The notes under the pieces: model-generated
Told to the model about the DNA's origin: nothing
What the model saw: only the letters and a program-made list of their open reading frames with translations
Databases searched by the model: none
Translations under genes and position numbers: made by a program
Part shown: positions 36,634 through 51,387 of the stretch, piece by piece
Layout of the letters: each line of letters starts with the position of its first letter
How positions within the stretch are numbered: position 1 is the first letter of the stretch
Assembly (NCBI RefSeq): GCF_009730915.1
Contig: NC_052479.1
Span: forward strand, 30,567,610-30,631,609
Direction: 5' to 3'
DNA length: 64,000 bases
Origin: Dioscorea cayenensis subsp. rotundata
Taxonomy: Eukaryota > Streptophyta > Magnoliopsida > Dioscoreales > Dioscoreaceae

Positions 36634-39600
36634 CTGCGTCGCAGGAGAGATGAAACCCTCAAACCTACACACAATATCCCCCAAACCCCATTCAAGAACA
36701 GATCCAAAAACCCTACACGTTAAAAACCAAAAAACCAAACAAAAAACACCATCAAATCACTGTTCCACCATCAGTGCTCTCACCAAAGAGTTCAGAGAAG
36801 CCTTCCTCTGCTCTTCCTCTCCAGTTCCTCGCAAATCACTTCAATGGCGGCGAACCATACTCTCCGGCGAGCCGTGGTCGGCGGCGAGAGCGGTGAGCAC
36901 ACTGATGACAAAGAGAGCAGTGGAAACTTCCGGATGATTTCCTACCAAAAATAGTTATTTATAGAACGCTTGGAGCATACGTTAACTAAATCTGAACCGT
37001 CTATTTTGCCTCGAGATCTGGTTACGATATCGATATCTTTTTGCAACGGTTAGTCAGAGGACACGCCAAAACAGTACGTTGCCACCGGTCTGATTTCAAA
37101 ATTTTGCATCCTGCAGAAAACCTCATGAAAAATAACTGATTTCCAAAGTATTTATATGTTCAAAAATATTCAGTTAATAATTTTCTAATTAATACTATAA
37201 TTCGATAATTTGTCTAAATTAATTAGTAAATCAACATTAATAAATATTTAGATATAATTCGTGAATTAATTATGGGTTTGGAAGTCGAGTGAGGAGATAT
37301 ATAAACTATTGTGGGGTATAAATGTAAAAAAAATTCAAGAAATAATTTAATTTTTAAATTATATTATATAATTTAGATTCTTTTAACGGGTCGGGTCTTT
37401 GCTCTTTATTGGATCCTCCTCCATCCAATGGATAAAAGTCCGGTATGATAAACGTTTTCCATTAAAAGCAGTTTCATAATAATTTAATAAACCTCGGATC
37501 CTTGACTTATGATATATTAGGATCCGATATGACAAAAATACTTGCAACAAAGAATACATGCGTAATTACTAAATTATTAAAATTAGATAATATGACATAA
37601 TAGTAAATCTAAATATTTATGTAAAATGAAATATTATTATTATATTATTTTAATAAAATGAATAAACTATTATTTTATTAAAAAAAAATAAAAACAAAAC
37701 AGACAAACTCTAGAACAAACAAACAAAAAACAGAAAAAAAAAACCTACAAATCGGAGGAAAAAAATTAAAAACAATCACCGGAGATGAAACAAGTTCAAT
37801 TATGAGCTAAAAAAAATTATTTTATTTGGAGGACATGTATGACTTAAAAGCAATAACTTTAAAAAAAATTAATAATAATCAAGACATAAACAAAGAAAAA
37901 GCTCGGCAATTGTCCACCTTGACAAGATTGAGCAACATGCATGATGCATGCCTCTCAATGTGGATGTTTGAATCTAATTTTTTTTTTTTTTTAATAAATT
38001 AATTATAAAAAGTTTGGTGGACCAAATGGCCAAATCTCCACGAAATTTCCAAAGAATTGGATGCCATCTCATCCATTTTTATATTTCAACTTTGAATTTT
38101 ATATCTTTCTTTTTTTGTACTTTAAAAATAAATAATATTAATTTTTTTACCAACTTTGCTAACAAGGATAGCTTGATTAAATAATAATAATAATAATAGT
38201 AAATAAAATAACTTATAATTCCAGGAAAATTTTACTATAAAGAAACCGACAATGCTACTTTGATTGTATACTAAGTTAAATAATGATAATTATAATACCA
38301 TGATTAACTCTTAATCCAAAGTATGTTACAGTGTTAAAATGTTAAAAAACTTAATAAATTTGAATTAGAGATGTATGACTAGATATAATGAAAGTTTAAG
38401 TTTAAAAAGACTACAATTCACAAAAATAGGGATGGATCATCTACAAGTTAAAATTAAAAACAATTATTAATCCTTAATCAACACATATCCAATATAGTTT
38501 GGAAATACTTAAAATACTGTATGTGACTTAGTCTATTAACACATATTTTTTTTTATTGAGTGTTTATTTTAATAAAGATCCGAGATCACATCCTAAAACT
38601 CACATAAAACGATAATCAACATAATATGTGTATTGAAATATTAACTCTATAAATTTTTCAGACATCTTTTTATTTAAATAAAGTACTTATTGTTTTTTAT
38701 CATTTCACTTTGAAAAATATCATATATAAATATAAGAACATATTTAAAACGAATATTTAGATCCAAAAACATGTTTTAACTTGTCTGATGATGATGATGT
38801 ATATGTATATATATATTAAAACTAGTGTTTAAAAATAAAAACAAAGAAAAAAAATAAAAAGAAAAGTGAAGAACATAAAGTAACGTACCTTGAAGCAAAC
38901 CAGAGGAACAAATGCTTTGATAAGCCTTGAAACACATGGAATGTTTAGAGAGGTTGTGATGAGTGTTTATATAGACATTTTTATTTATATATATATATAG
39001 ACTAGGAAAGGAAATGTCCACATATACCCTTCAAAAAAAACTTTATTAATAAAGAAACCAACATGACCTTCTAAAATATTCAGAGTCATATGTATATGAT
39101 TAAAAACATTTACTTGTATTTAAATTATATATATATATATATTTTTTAATAATTATTATTATAATTAGTATCTCTGCATGTGTGAACAGATACGTGTCCC
39201 ATGAAAGCTCTTTTCTTGACACGTATCTTATAAACCAATTTATAAAATTTAGTTTTTTTTTTAATTTTTTTATTTTTTACTCTAATAAAAATTGACCCAT
39301 CTTAAATTAGCTCCTTTAAAAATGATTAGAATAAACTAATCTAGATATTAAACCAACTTATAGGCAAATATCTAATTATTTAAGGGTACCTTTGGAATTC
39401 CTTATTATTAATAATAATTTAATATTTAATGTTATCTTTTGCACGTGATGGCAACGTGCCGACAACACGCCTGTTTTCCCTTTCTCGGGTTTACACGAAT
39501 CGTCTACGTGGCATATTTTTAAAGGATAAATTATTAAAACATTATCCATTCACTAAATATATTTTTTTTTTACATTATATATATATATAAATAATTTTGC

Positions 39601-39903
39601 AATTAATTATATTATATGATACAAACCTTGGTCATTGGATGGAGTTTTTAAATCAATTTCACGTAAAATATTCATGTGTTTTTAACATGAATATTTTTTA
39701 ATTGTGATTAGTACGGATTAAGTGAATATATGATTGATTAAATGTGAAAATAAAATAGCATTATTTCATAATTATATTTGTTCATTTTTTTTTCATATTT
39801 ACGGGTTTTCTTGACAAGTAACACCAACCATTGTTATTATATATATATAATTATTTTAAAATATGTTCTCGAATGCACTACCGTCTCATTTATTCTATGA
39901 ATA
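36634..39903. other. ACA promoter region and AT-rich gene-free DNA
   Basis: About 36634-37130 is the ACA leader and promoter region, GC-richer than what follows. From 37130 on the sequence is very AT-rich with no supported gene. TA runs occur near 38805 and 38985. A small GC-richer patch with GCACGTGATGGCAACGTG lies near 39442. A minus-strand stretch near 38880-39010 has a TATA run upstream and a CAAG/GTACGT donor-like site but no recognisable product. Confidence 0.45.
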
Positions 39904-41600
39904 TTATGTTACACTAACCCTAGTAAATAATGAATATAATATACATTGTTTATTATAATAAATAAAATATAGAATAATACAAATAAAACTTTATACCCGT
40001 TTACAAAGGCAACAAGCATTGTCTCACAAGGAGATGTCAAAATGACGAGTACTGTAGTACATCAATTACGGTGGTTTAACAATTTTCTAAAAATTTATCA
40101 TGGCAAACTAATACGCAGAATAATGATGATTTGTCATATGCGCCGAAGATAATATATCAAGCACCATAACCTCATAATTGTAAATCTTCGTTTCCCTGTA
40201 ACTTTTAGGGTCCGTTTGATTTGCACAAAGGTACAGCACAAGAGTACATATACAACACATCACAAGTGCTTGTAGTACAGCACAAGTATTTGTTTTGTGC
40301 CATATTTGATATTCAAAGGACAACACAAATTAATATAACACAATTAAATATAAAATTTCTAGAATACCTTATAGTATTGTGGAATAAGAAAATTAACAAA
40401 AAAAAATTTAAATTACTTGGCACAAATATATTTTTAAAATTTTAAATATATTAACTAATAATTATTTATGAAAAATATATTATAAATTTTGTTAACATTT
40501 CTTATCTTATTAAAAAAACTAATTATCTTGATATTTTTAACAGTAATTCACAAGATTAAATAAGTTTATTATAATTAGAGAGTTTATTATAATTAGAGAT
40601 AAGAAGAATCTTAACATAATAATTATTTTTAATTTAATAAATAAATGTAAAAAAATTGGCATAGAAGAAGACCGATAGATCTTGAAAGATGCCCGGAAAC
40701 CCTAGAATTCTCAAAGAGAATAGAAAGTAAGAAGGGGAAAGGCAAGAGAAGAGGAGAGAGATTTGAAAAGAAAAGTACCGTGGCGGAGGGGAAGGCCGAG
40801 GAAGGAGGTTCACGGCCGTGGATTAGATCGGGTAGAGCGTTGAATGACAACTGTAAATTTTTGGATGGGATGCGTTTTAGTTAATTATTGTAATTTTTGG
40901 ATTTAAAGTGGGGTAAAATTGACTTTTGTTGTGTTGTCCCATAACTTAAAACTTATACCATGGTTTTGGTGGGACAATTTTTTTTCCAACTTGTGCTGTA
41001 CTCAAACACGTTGTTGTGCTATACCCTAAACATACTTGCAAATCAAACAAGAGACAAAAAAATTTGTGATGTCCTGTCTCTCATTTTTGTGTGTATCAAA
41101 CAGACCCTCCTACCTATCCATTCATGCTTGCATACTACTGACTCATTTATGTTACACTAACCCAAGAAAAAATGAATATAATATGCATTATTTATTATAA
41201 TAAGTAAATAATAATAATAATACGAATAAAACTTTCCACCCCTGCCTGTTTACAAAGGCAACAAGCATTTTCTCAGAAGGAGTTGTCAAAAGTACAAATA
41301 CGGTAGTGCATTAATTATGGCGGTTTAACATCTTCCTGAAAGCTTTACCATAACAAACTAGCTAACATGATAGCAAGCAGGATAATGATGGTTATATGCG
41401 CCGAAAATAATATATCAAACACCATAAATCCATAATAGTAAATCTTCCTTCTCTATAACCTGAAGTCGTGTAGAATACGACATGTTCTACAAAAGACCAA
41501 AAAGAAATAGTAAATGAACGATATTGCACTAACAGAGGAATTCGACCTCCTGACCACCCACTCATGCCTGCATACTCTCCTGCTACCCTAAGTAGAGTTT
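39904..41600. repeat. Segmental tandem duplication, first copy split by a TIR element
   Basis: Copy A runs about 39904-40206 and continues at about 41109-41145. Copy B runs about 41146-41590. Both start TTATGTTACACTAACCC and share TTTACAAAGGCAACAAGCAT, ATATGCGCCGAA(A/G)ATAATA and a closing CACTCATGC/TTCATGC(C/T)TGCATACT. Between the shared parts copy A holds the 40207-41108 element, where copy B has about 80 bp of other sequence. The copies are clearly diverged. Confidence 0.8.
40207..41108. mobile_element. Non-autonomous TIR DNA transposon of about 900 bp with gene-like core
   Basis: The left end AGGGTCCGTTTGATTTGCAC pairs with the right end (reverse complement AGGGTCTGTTTGATACACAC) at 16 of 20 bases. 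Inner blocks such as GTACAGCACAAG are inverted at both ends, so the inverted repeats extend inward. No transposase frame is seen. The core at about 40650-40860 is GC-richer than its surroundings, with AAACCCTAGAATTCTC and an open minus-strand frame (40629-40850), and looks like captured gene 5' sequence. No convincing target duplication was found. The superfamily is not assigned. Confidence 0.7.
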
Positions 41601-42354
41601 TGCGTACTGTTAGAATTTTGTAAATGCACATGCATGGATCTCTCTCTCTCTCCCTCAAATTCCACGTCAAAAGCTTTGAAAAGCATATGCATGTACCAAG
41701 ACCTAACTTCCAAGTCTACTAAACATTCTACAGAAATTTCACTTCAATGACTCTTAATTAATTGACTCATTAACACTGAAGACAAAACTATCTTAATTTA
41801 GTATAATACTTATAACTAAAACGTATATAATTAATTTGTTTAATACCGAAAATTATAAAGTCTTTGTAATGACTTTTAAATGCAACAACGATGTAACGGG
41901 CCCATTGAAACATCACTATTTATTATGATTAGACAAACATGTTGATGATAAATAATCAAAGATGATTTTTGTATCTAAATTTAAAATTAAAATGTAATTA
42001 CATAATTAGTTCTTTAATTAATTAAGGCGTTGCTTTTAATGCATTTGAAGGGAAAATGAGTCAATACCTTCATAAACAAGGCAAGCACAAAGGTATGAAA
42101 TTTATGGAAATTGAGATGTAAAAGAGCAATTGATATTTTATGAACTGTCCCTTGCAACACGGTTTTGTGATGAAACTTTGACAAGATCTTGCTTCACTTC
42201 AAAGCATTTAATTATATTATATATAAAGAAAACTTCAAAGTACTAAATATATCTTTATTGAAAAAAAAAAGCAAAAGAAAAAATTGTCGACCTTTGTTTT
42301 TTAGCAAGAGAAGTTATAGTAATATTTACTTTAATTAGAAAAGTGAAAAAAATG
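41601..42354. other. AT-rich spacer
   Basis: I see no gene. A CT run (TCTCTCTCTC) lies near 41640. No further structure was noticed. Confidence 0.5.
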
Positions 42355-44640
42355 GATTATTATTATTTTTTTTCACAACTGCTGATACTTTTCTTTATGA
42401 AAGGACATAGCTGCTTACTTTATTTTTAAATTAAATAAAAAATAAATAAAAACTATTGAAGCTAATTTTGTTGATTAGAGTCATCGATTGAGCACTGGCC
42501 ACGTCATCCCGCCCCGCCAATAAAAATGGGCGGTTTGGGTTGGTCTTTTATAGGCACCCTGAGGCTGGTTTAACGGGCCAACCCGCAGCGTCATGGTTGG
42601 GGCGGGTCGGCTCGCCTCTAATATATATATAATATATTTTTATATAATATATATATATATATTGATATTGACATATTGTTAAGGATTTAAATTAAAAAAA
42701 ATAAATAAATAATTTTTAATGAAGTTTAATATGCATTTAATTATGTTTTTAAAAAGAAATATGGAGATAACAAAACATTTTTAATGACTATTGATTTTTG
42801 ATGAATATTATGATTAGTAATGGATGTTTTTTATTTTTGTGCTTTGCTAATTTTTGTTAAATTTTTGTTGTTTAGTAATGGATGAACGTTATAATTAGTA
42901 ATAGATGTTTTATCTTGTGGTTTGTTGTTGTTTTTTTAAATTTTTGTTGATTGTAAATTTATAATAGTGTTTTTTTATTTAGAGATTTTTGTAATTATTG
43001 TTGATTTTTGTTAGGTTTTGAATATTATAATGGATGTTTTTTTATTTTTGTTAATTATTGCATGTTTTAATTTTTTTAATTTAGTTTTTTTATGAATTTA
43101 TAATGAATGTTTTCAATGTTTCATATATTACAACATTTATAAAAATAAAATAAATTAATTATTTTGATTTTTTGGCGGGCCGGCCCACCCAACCCACAAC
43201 CCAAAACGGGTCGGGTTGGGTTGGCATTTTGCCGGCCCGCCCCGCCAGCCTGTTTTGATTGCTCTATTGTTGATGGATCAACTAGTCTATAGGGTAGTTG
43301 GTTATCTTATTTTCCTCCTAACTTAAAAGTGGAATGTTTGAATTTTATCTATAACTTATCCACAAAATGGTCTATGGGGATAAAACCACATGAGGAGAAG
43401 AAGATAGTAATTCAATATTGAGAGTTTTGATTATAGACTTATTATGAAATGCATAGTATTGTATTCTAATAATAATATACCCTAAATAAATAATATCCCT
43501 CAAATATATAAAATATAATAACTAATAATCCATCAAGCATGGGTTAATTTTTTTTGGTAAATCACTAAACTTTGGTCAAATATTATTTTCATCACTGAAT
43601 TTTGATTTGTTTCGAAATATTCATTAAAATTACTAATAATTTCATTGGTAGGTCACCTGATGGATTAGTATCTTCCATAGCTGATGTGGAGGCCGGAAAA
43701 AGCCCAATCAGCGCACTGGTAGAGGCCTCAAAAAAGCGGGTTATTAATTTATGTTCTTTTTTCACAAAAGAACCATTGATACTTTTCTTTGTGAAAGGAC
43801 ATAGTTGCGAATTTTATTTTTTAATCAAATGAAAAAGATGAAAACTATAGAAGCTAATTTCATTCATGGAACAAACAGTCTATAGGGTAGTTGGTTATCT
43901 TATTTTCCTCCTAACTTAAAAGTGGAATGTTTGAATTTTATCTATAACTTGTCCACAAAATGGTCCATGGAGGTAAAACCACATGCGGAGAAGAAGATAG
44001 TAATACAATACTGAGAGTTTTTATTATAGACATATAATGAAATACACAATATTGTATTTTAATAATATATGCTAAATAGACAATATTCCTCAAATATATA
44101 AAATATCATAACTAATAATCCATCAAATATGTATTAATTTTTTGGGTAAATCACTGAACTTTAGTCAAATATTATTTTGATCACTGAATTTTAATTTGTT
44201 TCGAAATGCTCATTAAAATCACTAATCATTTCATTAGCTGATGTGCATGCTGGGAAAAGCCTAGCTAGTCAACACATTAGTGGTCTCAAAAAGTGGGTTA
44301 TTATTTATGTTTTTTTTTCACAAAAGAACCGATGATACTTTTCTTTGTGAAATGACATAGTTGCATATTTTATTTTTTAATCAAATAAAAAAGGTGAAAA
44401 CTATTGAAGCTAATTTCATTTATAGAACAACCGGTCTATAGGGTAGTTGGTTATCTTATTTTCTTCATAATTTAAAAGTGGAATGTTTGAATTTTATCAG
44501 TAACTTATCCACAATATTGAGAGTTTTGATTATAGACTTCCAATGAAGTACAAACTATTATATTTTAATAATATATGCTAAATAAACAATATTCCTTAAA
44601 TATATAAAATACCATAACTAATAATCAATCAAACATGAAT
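42355..44640. repeat. Tandem array, about 3 units of 550-600 bp, with hAT inserted in the first
   Basis: TCTATAGGGTAGTTGGTTAT recurs near 43286, 43879 and 44435 (spacing about 593 and 556 bp). A second landmark, TTTCACAA followed by GATACTTTTCTTT, recurs near 42367, 43763 and 44317. Units 1 and 2 also contain one arm of a palindromic MITE (about 43557-43735 and 44147-44290). The 791-bp hAT-type element at 42476-43266 interrupts the first unit. Short frames inside the array are not genes. Confidence 0.85.
42476..43266. mobile_element. Non-autonomous hAT-type DNA transposon, 791 bp
   Basis: The element begins TAGAGTCATC and ends in a sequence whose reverse complement is TAGAGCAATC, matching the hAT terminal pattern YARNG. 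A perfect 8-bp target duplication, TTGTTGAT, flanks it at 42468-42475 and 43267-43274; 8 bp is diagnostic for hAT. Subterminal regions are GC-rich with GGGTTGG/CCAACCC and CCCGCCCCGCC motifs in inverted orientation, while the centre is AT-rich with no transposase. Removing it restores continuity with the neighbouring repeat units, which proves insertion after the array formed or at least into one of its units. Confidence 0.92.
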
Positions 44641-44643
44641 TAA

Positions 44644-44968
44644 TTTTTTTTTTGATAAATCACTGAATTTCGGTCAAAAAATTATTTTAATCATTGAATT
44701 TTGATTTGTTTCAAAATGCTCATTAAAATTACTAAGCATTTAATCAGTAGGTCACTGAATAGGTTAACATCTTCACTAGCTAATGTGGAGGGTGGAAAAA
44801 GCTAGTCAGCGCACCAGTGGAGCCCTCGACATCAGCTAATGAAGATGTTAGTCCATTGGATGACCTGCTGATGAAATAATTAGTAACTCTAGTGAGCATT
44901 TTGAAACAAATTAAAATTCAGTGATCAAAATAATATTTGACCAAAGTTTAGTGATTTACCAAAAAAAA
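44644..44968. mobile_element. Foldback (palindromic) MITE of about 320 bp
   Basis: The left arm, about 44654-44815, with AAATCACTGAATTT, ATCATTGAATTTTGATTTG and GCTCATTAAAATTACTAAG, is the inverse of the right arm at about 44833-44960, which ends TTTAGTGATTTACC. Arms are about 130-150 bp with a short GC-richer centre (about 44815-44832). No coding capacity. Two left-arm-only copies lie in the adjoining tandem array. Long-arm palindromes of this kind are usual for Mutator-like or foldback MITEs; the family is not settled. Confidence 0.85.
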
Positions 44969-45407
44969 AAAAATTATATATATATATATATATATGAGCA
45001 TTAAACATGCATACATGTGAAAAATAAAAAATGGAGAAAGTCACTAACGTTGATAGTCAATGCTCATGGATAGAAAAACATGCATTTCATTTATATTGTT
45101 GTTTTCTTTTGTCTACTTTTTCTTTTGTTTTATGTAGTTTGTCATTTTTTTTTTCTCCTGTATTGTTTTTATTTTAATAAATTAAAAAAAAAATCTATGT
45201 TTGGTCGGTGAATAAAAATGTAGGGTTAAGATAATCTATTTGACTCAAAGCAAAGTTCGATTTCATTAATAATAATAAAACTAAATATTTTAAAACTTAT
45301 AATTTTTTAAATGATAATAAATAATACTAGTATTAGTATTTTTTTTAAATAAATTTAATTATTAAATAGCCAGCTCAAAGAGAGGAACAACAGTCAACAC
45401 AAAGTCA

Positions 45408-45462
<55 letters not shown>

Positions 45463-46680
45463 TAGACTCATCCCTCACTTTGAATAATCCTAATTTTTAT
45501 AATCATATTCATTTTGTTATGTCATGGACCAAGCATGAACTTGTTTCAAGCGTTTTAAAATTTTTCTCTGTACTGATAATTATCATAATCAAATATGTTG
45601 AATATATATTGTGACAAATATGTTACAATTTGAAGCCAAATTAATATATGACATTTCAACCTCAACTTATGCAGAGGAAGAATCATCTGCATACATTTGT
45701 AGATTTTAAATTTACGAATGTTACTATCAACTGTTCGATTTCAATCCAAAAGTTCAACACTGTTCAATAAATAGTATTACTGTTTTATGAATAATAATAT
45801 AGTGAAAAATGAGATGCATAATATATTAATCTAAATCGTTCAATCACTTTGTGCACAATATTTGAAAAATCTGAATCGATAGTATTTTGATCTAAATTGT
45901 TCAATCACTTTGTGCGTCCAATCCTATTTCAACTACAACTATGACAACCAATTTAAATTAGTAGCATCTTAATTGGCATTGTGTTCAACTGAACGTTCGT
46001 ATGTTTGAATTTTGTTTTTATTTATAAAGACATAGATTATCCAATTTCCCAATAAATTGGTCCACAGTCCACACTCAGCTCCTTTTTTTTTTCTTTAGTT
46101 TTTTATTTTATTTTTGCAATCTAATTGGTTTACATTTGGACTTTAATGTCAAGAATAAAGTTGCACAATTTATCCTTTTCCACATTTTAAATCAGAGAAG
46201 ACTTGAGATAGAGACATGAATTCCTTTTTTTTTTTAAAGTCAAAATCTGCTCTAATTGACACTTATGGCTCAATGCTCCTCTCTTTATTTATTTATTACA
46301 ATTTTTAAATTTTTTATTCTTTGCAAATTTAATTAAGAATACCAAGTTGCTTTGTTCTCTAAATAATTGAGAATAAGAGAAGATATGTTCGTAAATAATT
46401 TTTATGAAGAATACTCTTATATGATAATATTCTTTCATGTGAATAATATCATATAAAAATCTAATATAGTCAATTTTATTTTTTGGATCTTGTTTAGAGA
46501 TATTTTTGTCGGCAATTTTTGTCGGTAAGATCTAGTATTTTTAATTGAATATCTTTAGGAATATATGATCATGACTCATGAGTTTTTTAATATGAAAAGT
46601 TTATTGTATATTTCATAATCAATCACCTATCATTATATTATATATAATTAAATCCACCTTATTTTTGGTCATTCCCTTAC
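44969..46680. other. AT-rich gene-free spacer
   Basis: No gene is supported. It contains TA runs next to 44977-44994, the AAT microsatellite at 45408-45461, and a short local duplication around 45828-45925 in which AAT(C/T)GTTCAATCACTTTGTGC occurs twice. Confidence 0.5.
45408..45461. repeat. (AAT)n microsatellite, about 18 units
   Basis: An uninterrupted run of AAT units. Similar shorter runs occur near 50850-50881, 51010-51042 and 63950-63970. Confidence 0.95.
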
Positions 46681-47238
46681 ATTGCATCATACTCGCTATT
46701 GAATCACAGCCGTCCATTGTTCATAATAGAACGGTCCCCATTAAATCGCACTCATGATTGAATCACAGCCATCCGTTAATCAGCACGGGCCAAATTCCAA
46801 AGGACAATGAAGGCAAAGCCCAGAATAAATCATACTCGAGATTAAATCACAACAGTTTGATTCCAGCCCAAGGCCCAGTTCCATGAACCTCAAACAGCCC
46901 AAACTGGGGAAAAGAACCGATGGCCAGCCCATGAAAACTAGAGCTAATTCTACGGTCCAGATTAAATCAAACTCACGATTAAATCACAGCCGAGCCCAGT
47001 TCTCATGACAAAGGCCCAAAAAGGCAAGAACGGAAGCCCACTAGCCCAAAGATCATTTTACGGTCTAGATTGAATCGCAAGTGTGATTGAATCAGAGCCG
47101 TCCAATGTTGAAGTCCTCGTTTCTCAAAAACCCTAGAAATGGAGCAGTTCTTCTCCTCCTTCTCTTCAAGCCCTCGCCGCCGAGATCTTTCATCCAGAAG
47201 CCCCAATCTAGGGTTCCGATCTGGCTCTTCTCAAGGAG
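46681..47238 (+). promoter_or_regulatory. RPL7 promoter with five copies of a ~35-bp motif
   Basis: Five diverged copies of the pattern ATTRAATCRYACTC-(A/G)YGATTRAATCACAGCC lie at about 46681-46715, 46740-46775, 46823-46857, 46960-46993 and 47068-47103. Each is itself two ATTRAATC-type half units. Between them are many site II/TCP-type GGCCCA, AGCCCA and GCCCAAA motifs. A telo-box AAACCCTAG lies at 47128-47136. Site II elements plus a telo-box are the known signature of plant ribosomal-protein promoters. The ~35-bp repeat is the unusual part. Confidence 0.75.
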
Positions 47239-49366
<2,128 letters not shown>

Positions 49367-50849
49367 AATTTGTTTCTCTTCGAGATCTTTTTAATCGGCT
49401 GTCACATAGGGCAGATTATATTCGAAATTTAATTTTTTAAATGCAATGCATTCTTGTGGAGAGGAACCTTGAACACATTTTGCAGTTTTGATTTTGAAAT
49501 TTAAGAACCTGAGATAATAATATGTTATGCAGAATGATTCTTGTAATTTTGTGGTGGTGGTGGTGGTGCTATATGATATATTGATATATATCATCCTCAA
49601 TTGCATCCAGACTTAAACTCAACTTTAATGGTAGGTCTATTATTTCTTTAAGGATTGGGTGATTTGTGATTACTTATAACTAGTATGAATTTTGCTTTCA
49701 GTGAAGTTATTTTGGTCTGAATGTTATTGTTATTATTGTTACATTTGTTTTTGTATTATTTTCGGCCACTCTATAATAATGTGACTGATTATTTCCTAAA
49801 TTTGGTTTTTTATAAAGTGAGATTTTAAGTTGCAGGTTTAGTAGCCAGCCCGGCAGCCCTAATGTTCTTAATTTTGAATGATCATCTAATCTATGATTAA
49901 TTATTTAATTGGAAGAAGGTGGTAGGTGGCATTTCATTCTCTGAATTAGGCCAGATCTGTTCAATGCTATCAACTTTGTACCTTTGATGGGAGGAGCACT
50001 TTGGTTTTTTTATTATTCATTTAATTTTTATATTTTATCACTAAGATGTGAATTTAAGATAATATATATATATATATGTAAATAATAATATTAATTTTCA
50101 AATTGCCTAAATAAAATGATCCAGTCAGTGTGAATTGAAACTGACTTGTTTGGTGAGAGCTATAATTTCCTCATAAACAAACAGTATGCAAAAACAATGT
50201 GTCACTTTTCTCCCTTTTAACTTGTTAACTCATATATATATATATATATATATAAGAGTATATAATAAAGTTTGTGGTTGTGGTTGTGGTTGTGTTTTTC
50301 ATAAAAGAAAAAGAAGAGAATTATTAACTAAACTCCCCAGAGTGAAGCCTGTCTTGGATCTCACCACTTTTTTCACATCAATCCAAATAAAATTTTATTA
50401 ATTTTATCTTTTCCATGCAGCACCACATCTTGATATGATTTTCATGCTGGACTAAGAAAGTATGAAATTATTAAAACATGCTGATGATAAGGACATTTAT
50501 GGAAGTGTTCACTATTTTTGGACTTAAAAACATAGCTCCCCCCAAAATCATGGAGGACCCACTCTAATATAAAACATGCATTAAAATCATATAAATCAAC
50601 TCCTATTGGACATGCTTGTGCATCACAATACCCCTCTCTTGTTTTTCTCTCTCATGATTTAATTAGTTAATGCTTGATTTGCTATGTATTAAAAACATTT
50701 CTTCATTATTAAGTTTTATGTTTTTTTTTTTTTTTTGAATCTCTGACCATTCTTCTTCTTCTTCATCATCTTCATCTTCTTAAAAGAGTGAATAGTAATG
50801 GTCAAAATGGAAGTGCTATGAGTTTGTTGATATGCATTGTATTCATATT

Positions 50850-50880
<31 letters not shown>

Positions 50881-51004
50881 TTATAGCATGAGTTTTGCAT
50901 TTGTACTTGAATTTCTCTTCTTTCTTTTTCCACATTCAAATTATTTTTTTTCCATGATATAAATTCAACACTTTGAATGACTCCATAAACTAATAAACTT
51001 ACCA

Positions 51005-51042
<38 letters not shown>

Positions 51043-51387
51043 TAAATTACTAGACAACAAAATCCCTCCATAGACTTCACACACCATTCATGCATCTCCT
51101 CCAAAATCCTATTCACCACCATTACCATTACCATTACCATTATCATTACCATTAACTCTTAAAAACTTCATTTCTCTATAAAACAATACAAAATAAACAC
51201 ACATCTTCAATCCATTAACAACAACAACAACAATAAAACATACATATTAATCCACCAATCAAATGCACATAAACCATCATCATCATCATCATCCATATAT
51301 GTACACACTACACATATAAATTAAAGAGAAAAAAAAAAAGAAGAAGAACAAAAGTTATAAAAGTAAGTTAAAAAGTAAGTAAGAATG
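49367..51387. other. Intergenic, no gene seen
   Basis: The first few hundred bases should be the RPL7 3' UTR, including a GGT repeat at about 49553-49568. Further on are a TA microsatellite (about 50232-50254), a TTGTGG repeat (about 50272-50296), a T run and CTT repeat (about 50720-50780), AAT repeats near 50850 and 51010, and ATTACC units near 51118-51155. The last stretch probably includes the 3' UTR of the small cysteine-rich gene. Confidence 0.5.

Noticed and set aside
38776-39021. Possible orphan transcript on the minus strand with TATA run and CAAG/GTACGT donor
   Set aside because: No second exon, product or microRNA could be recognised; a TATA-like run is common in this AT-rich DNA.
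43602-43832. 76-codon open frame in the tandem array
   Set aside because: It runs through a MITE arm and repeat unit sequence and is not conserved in the other units.
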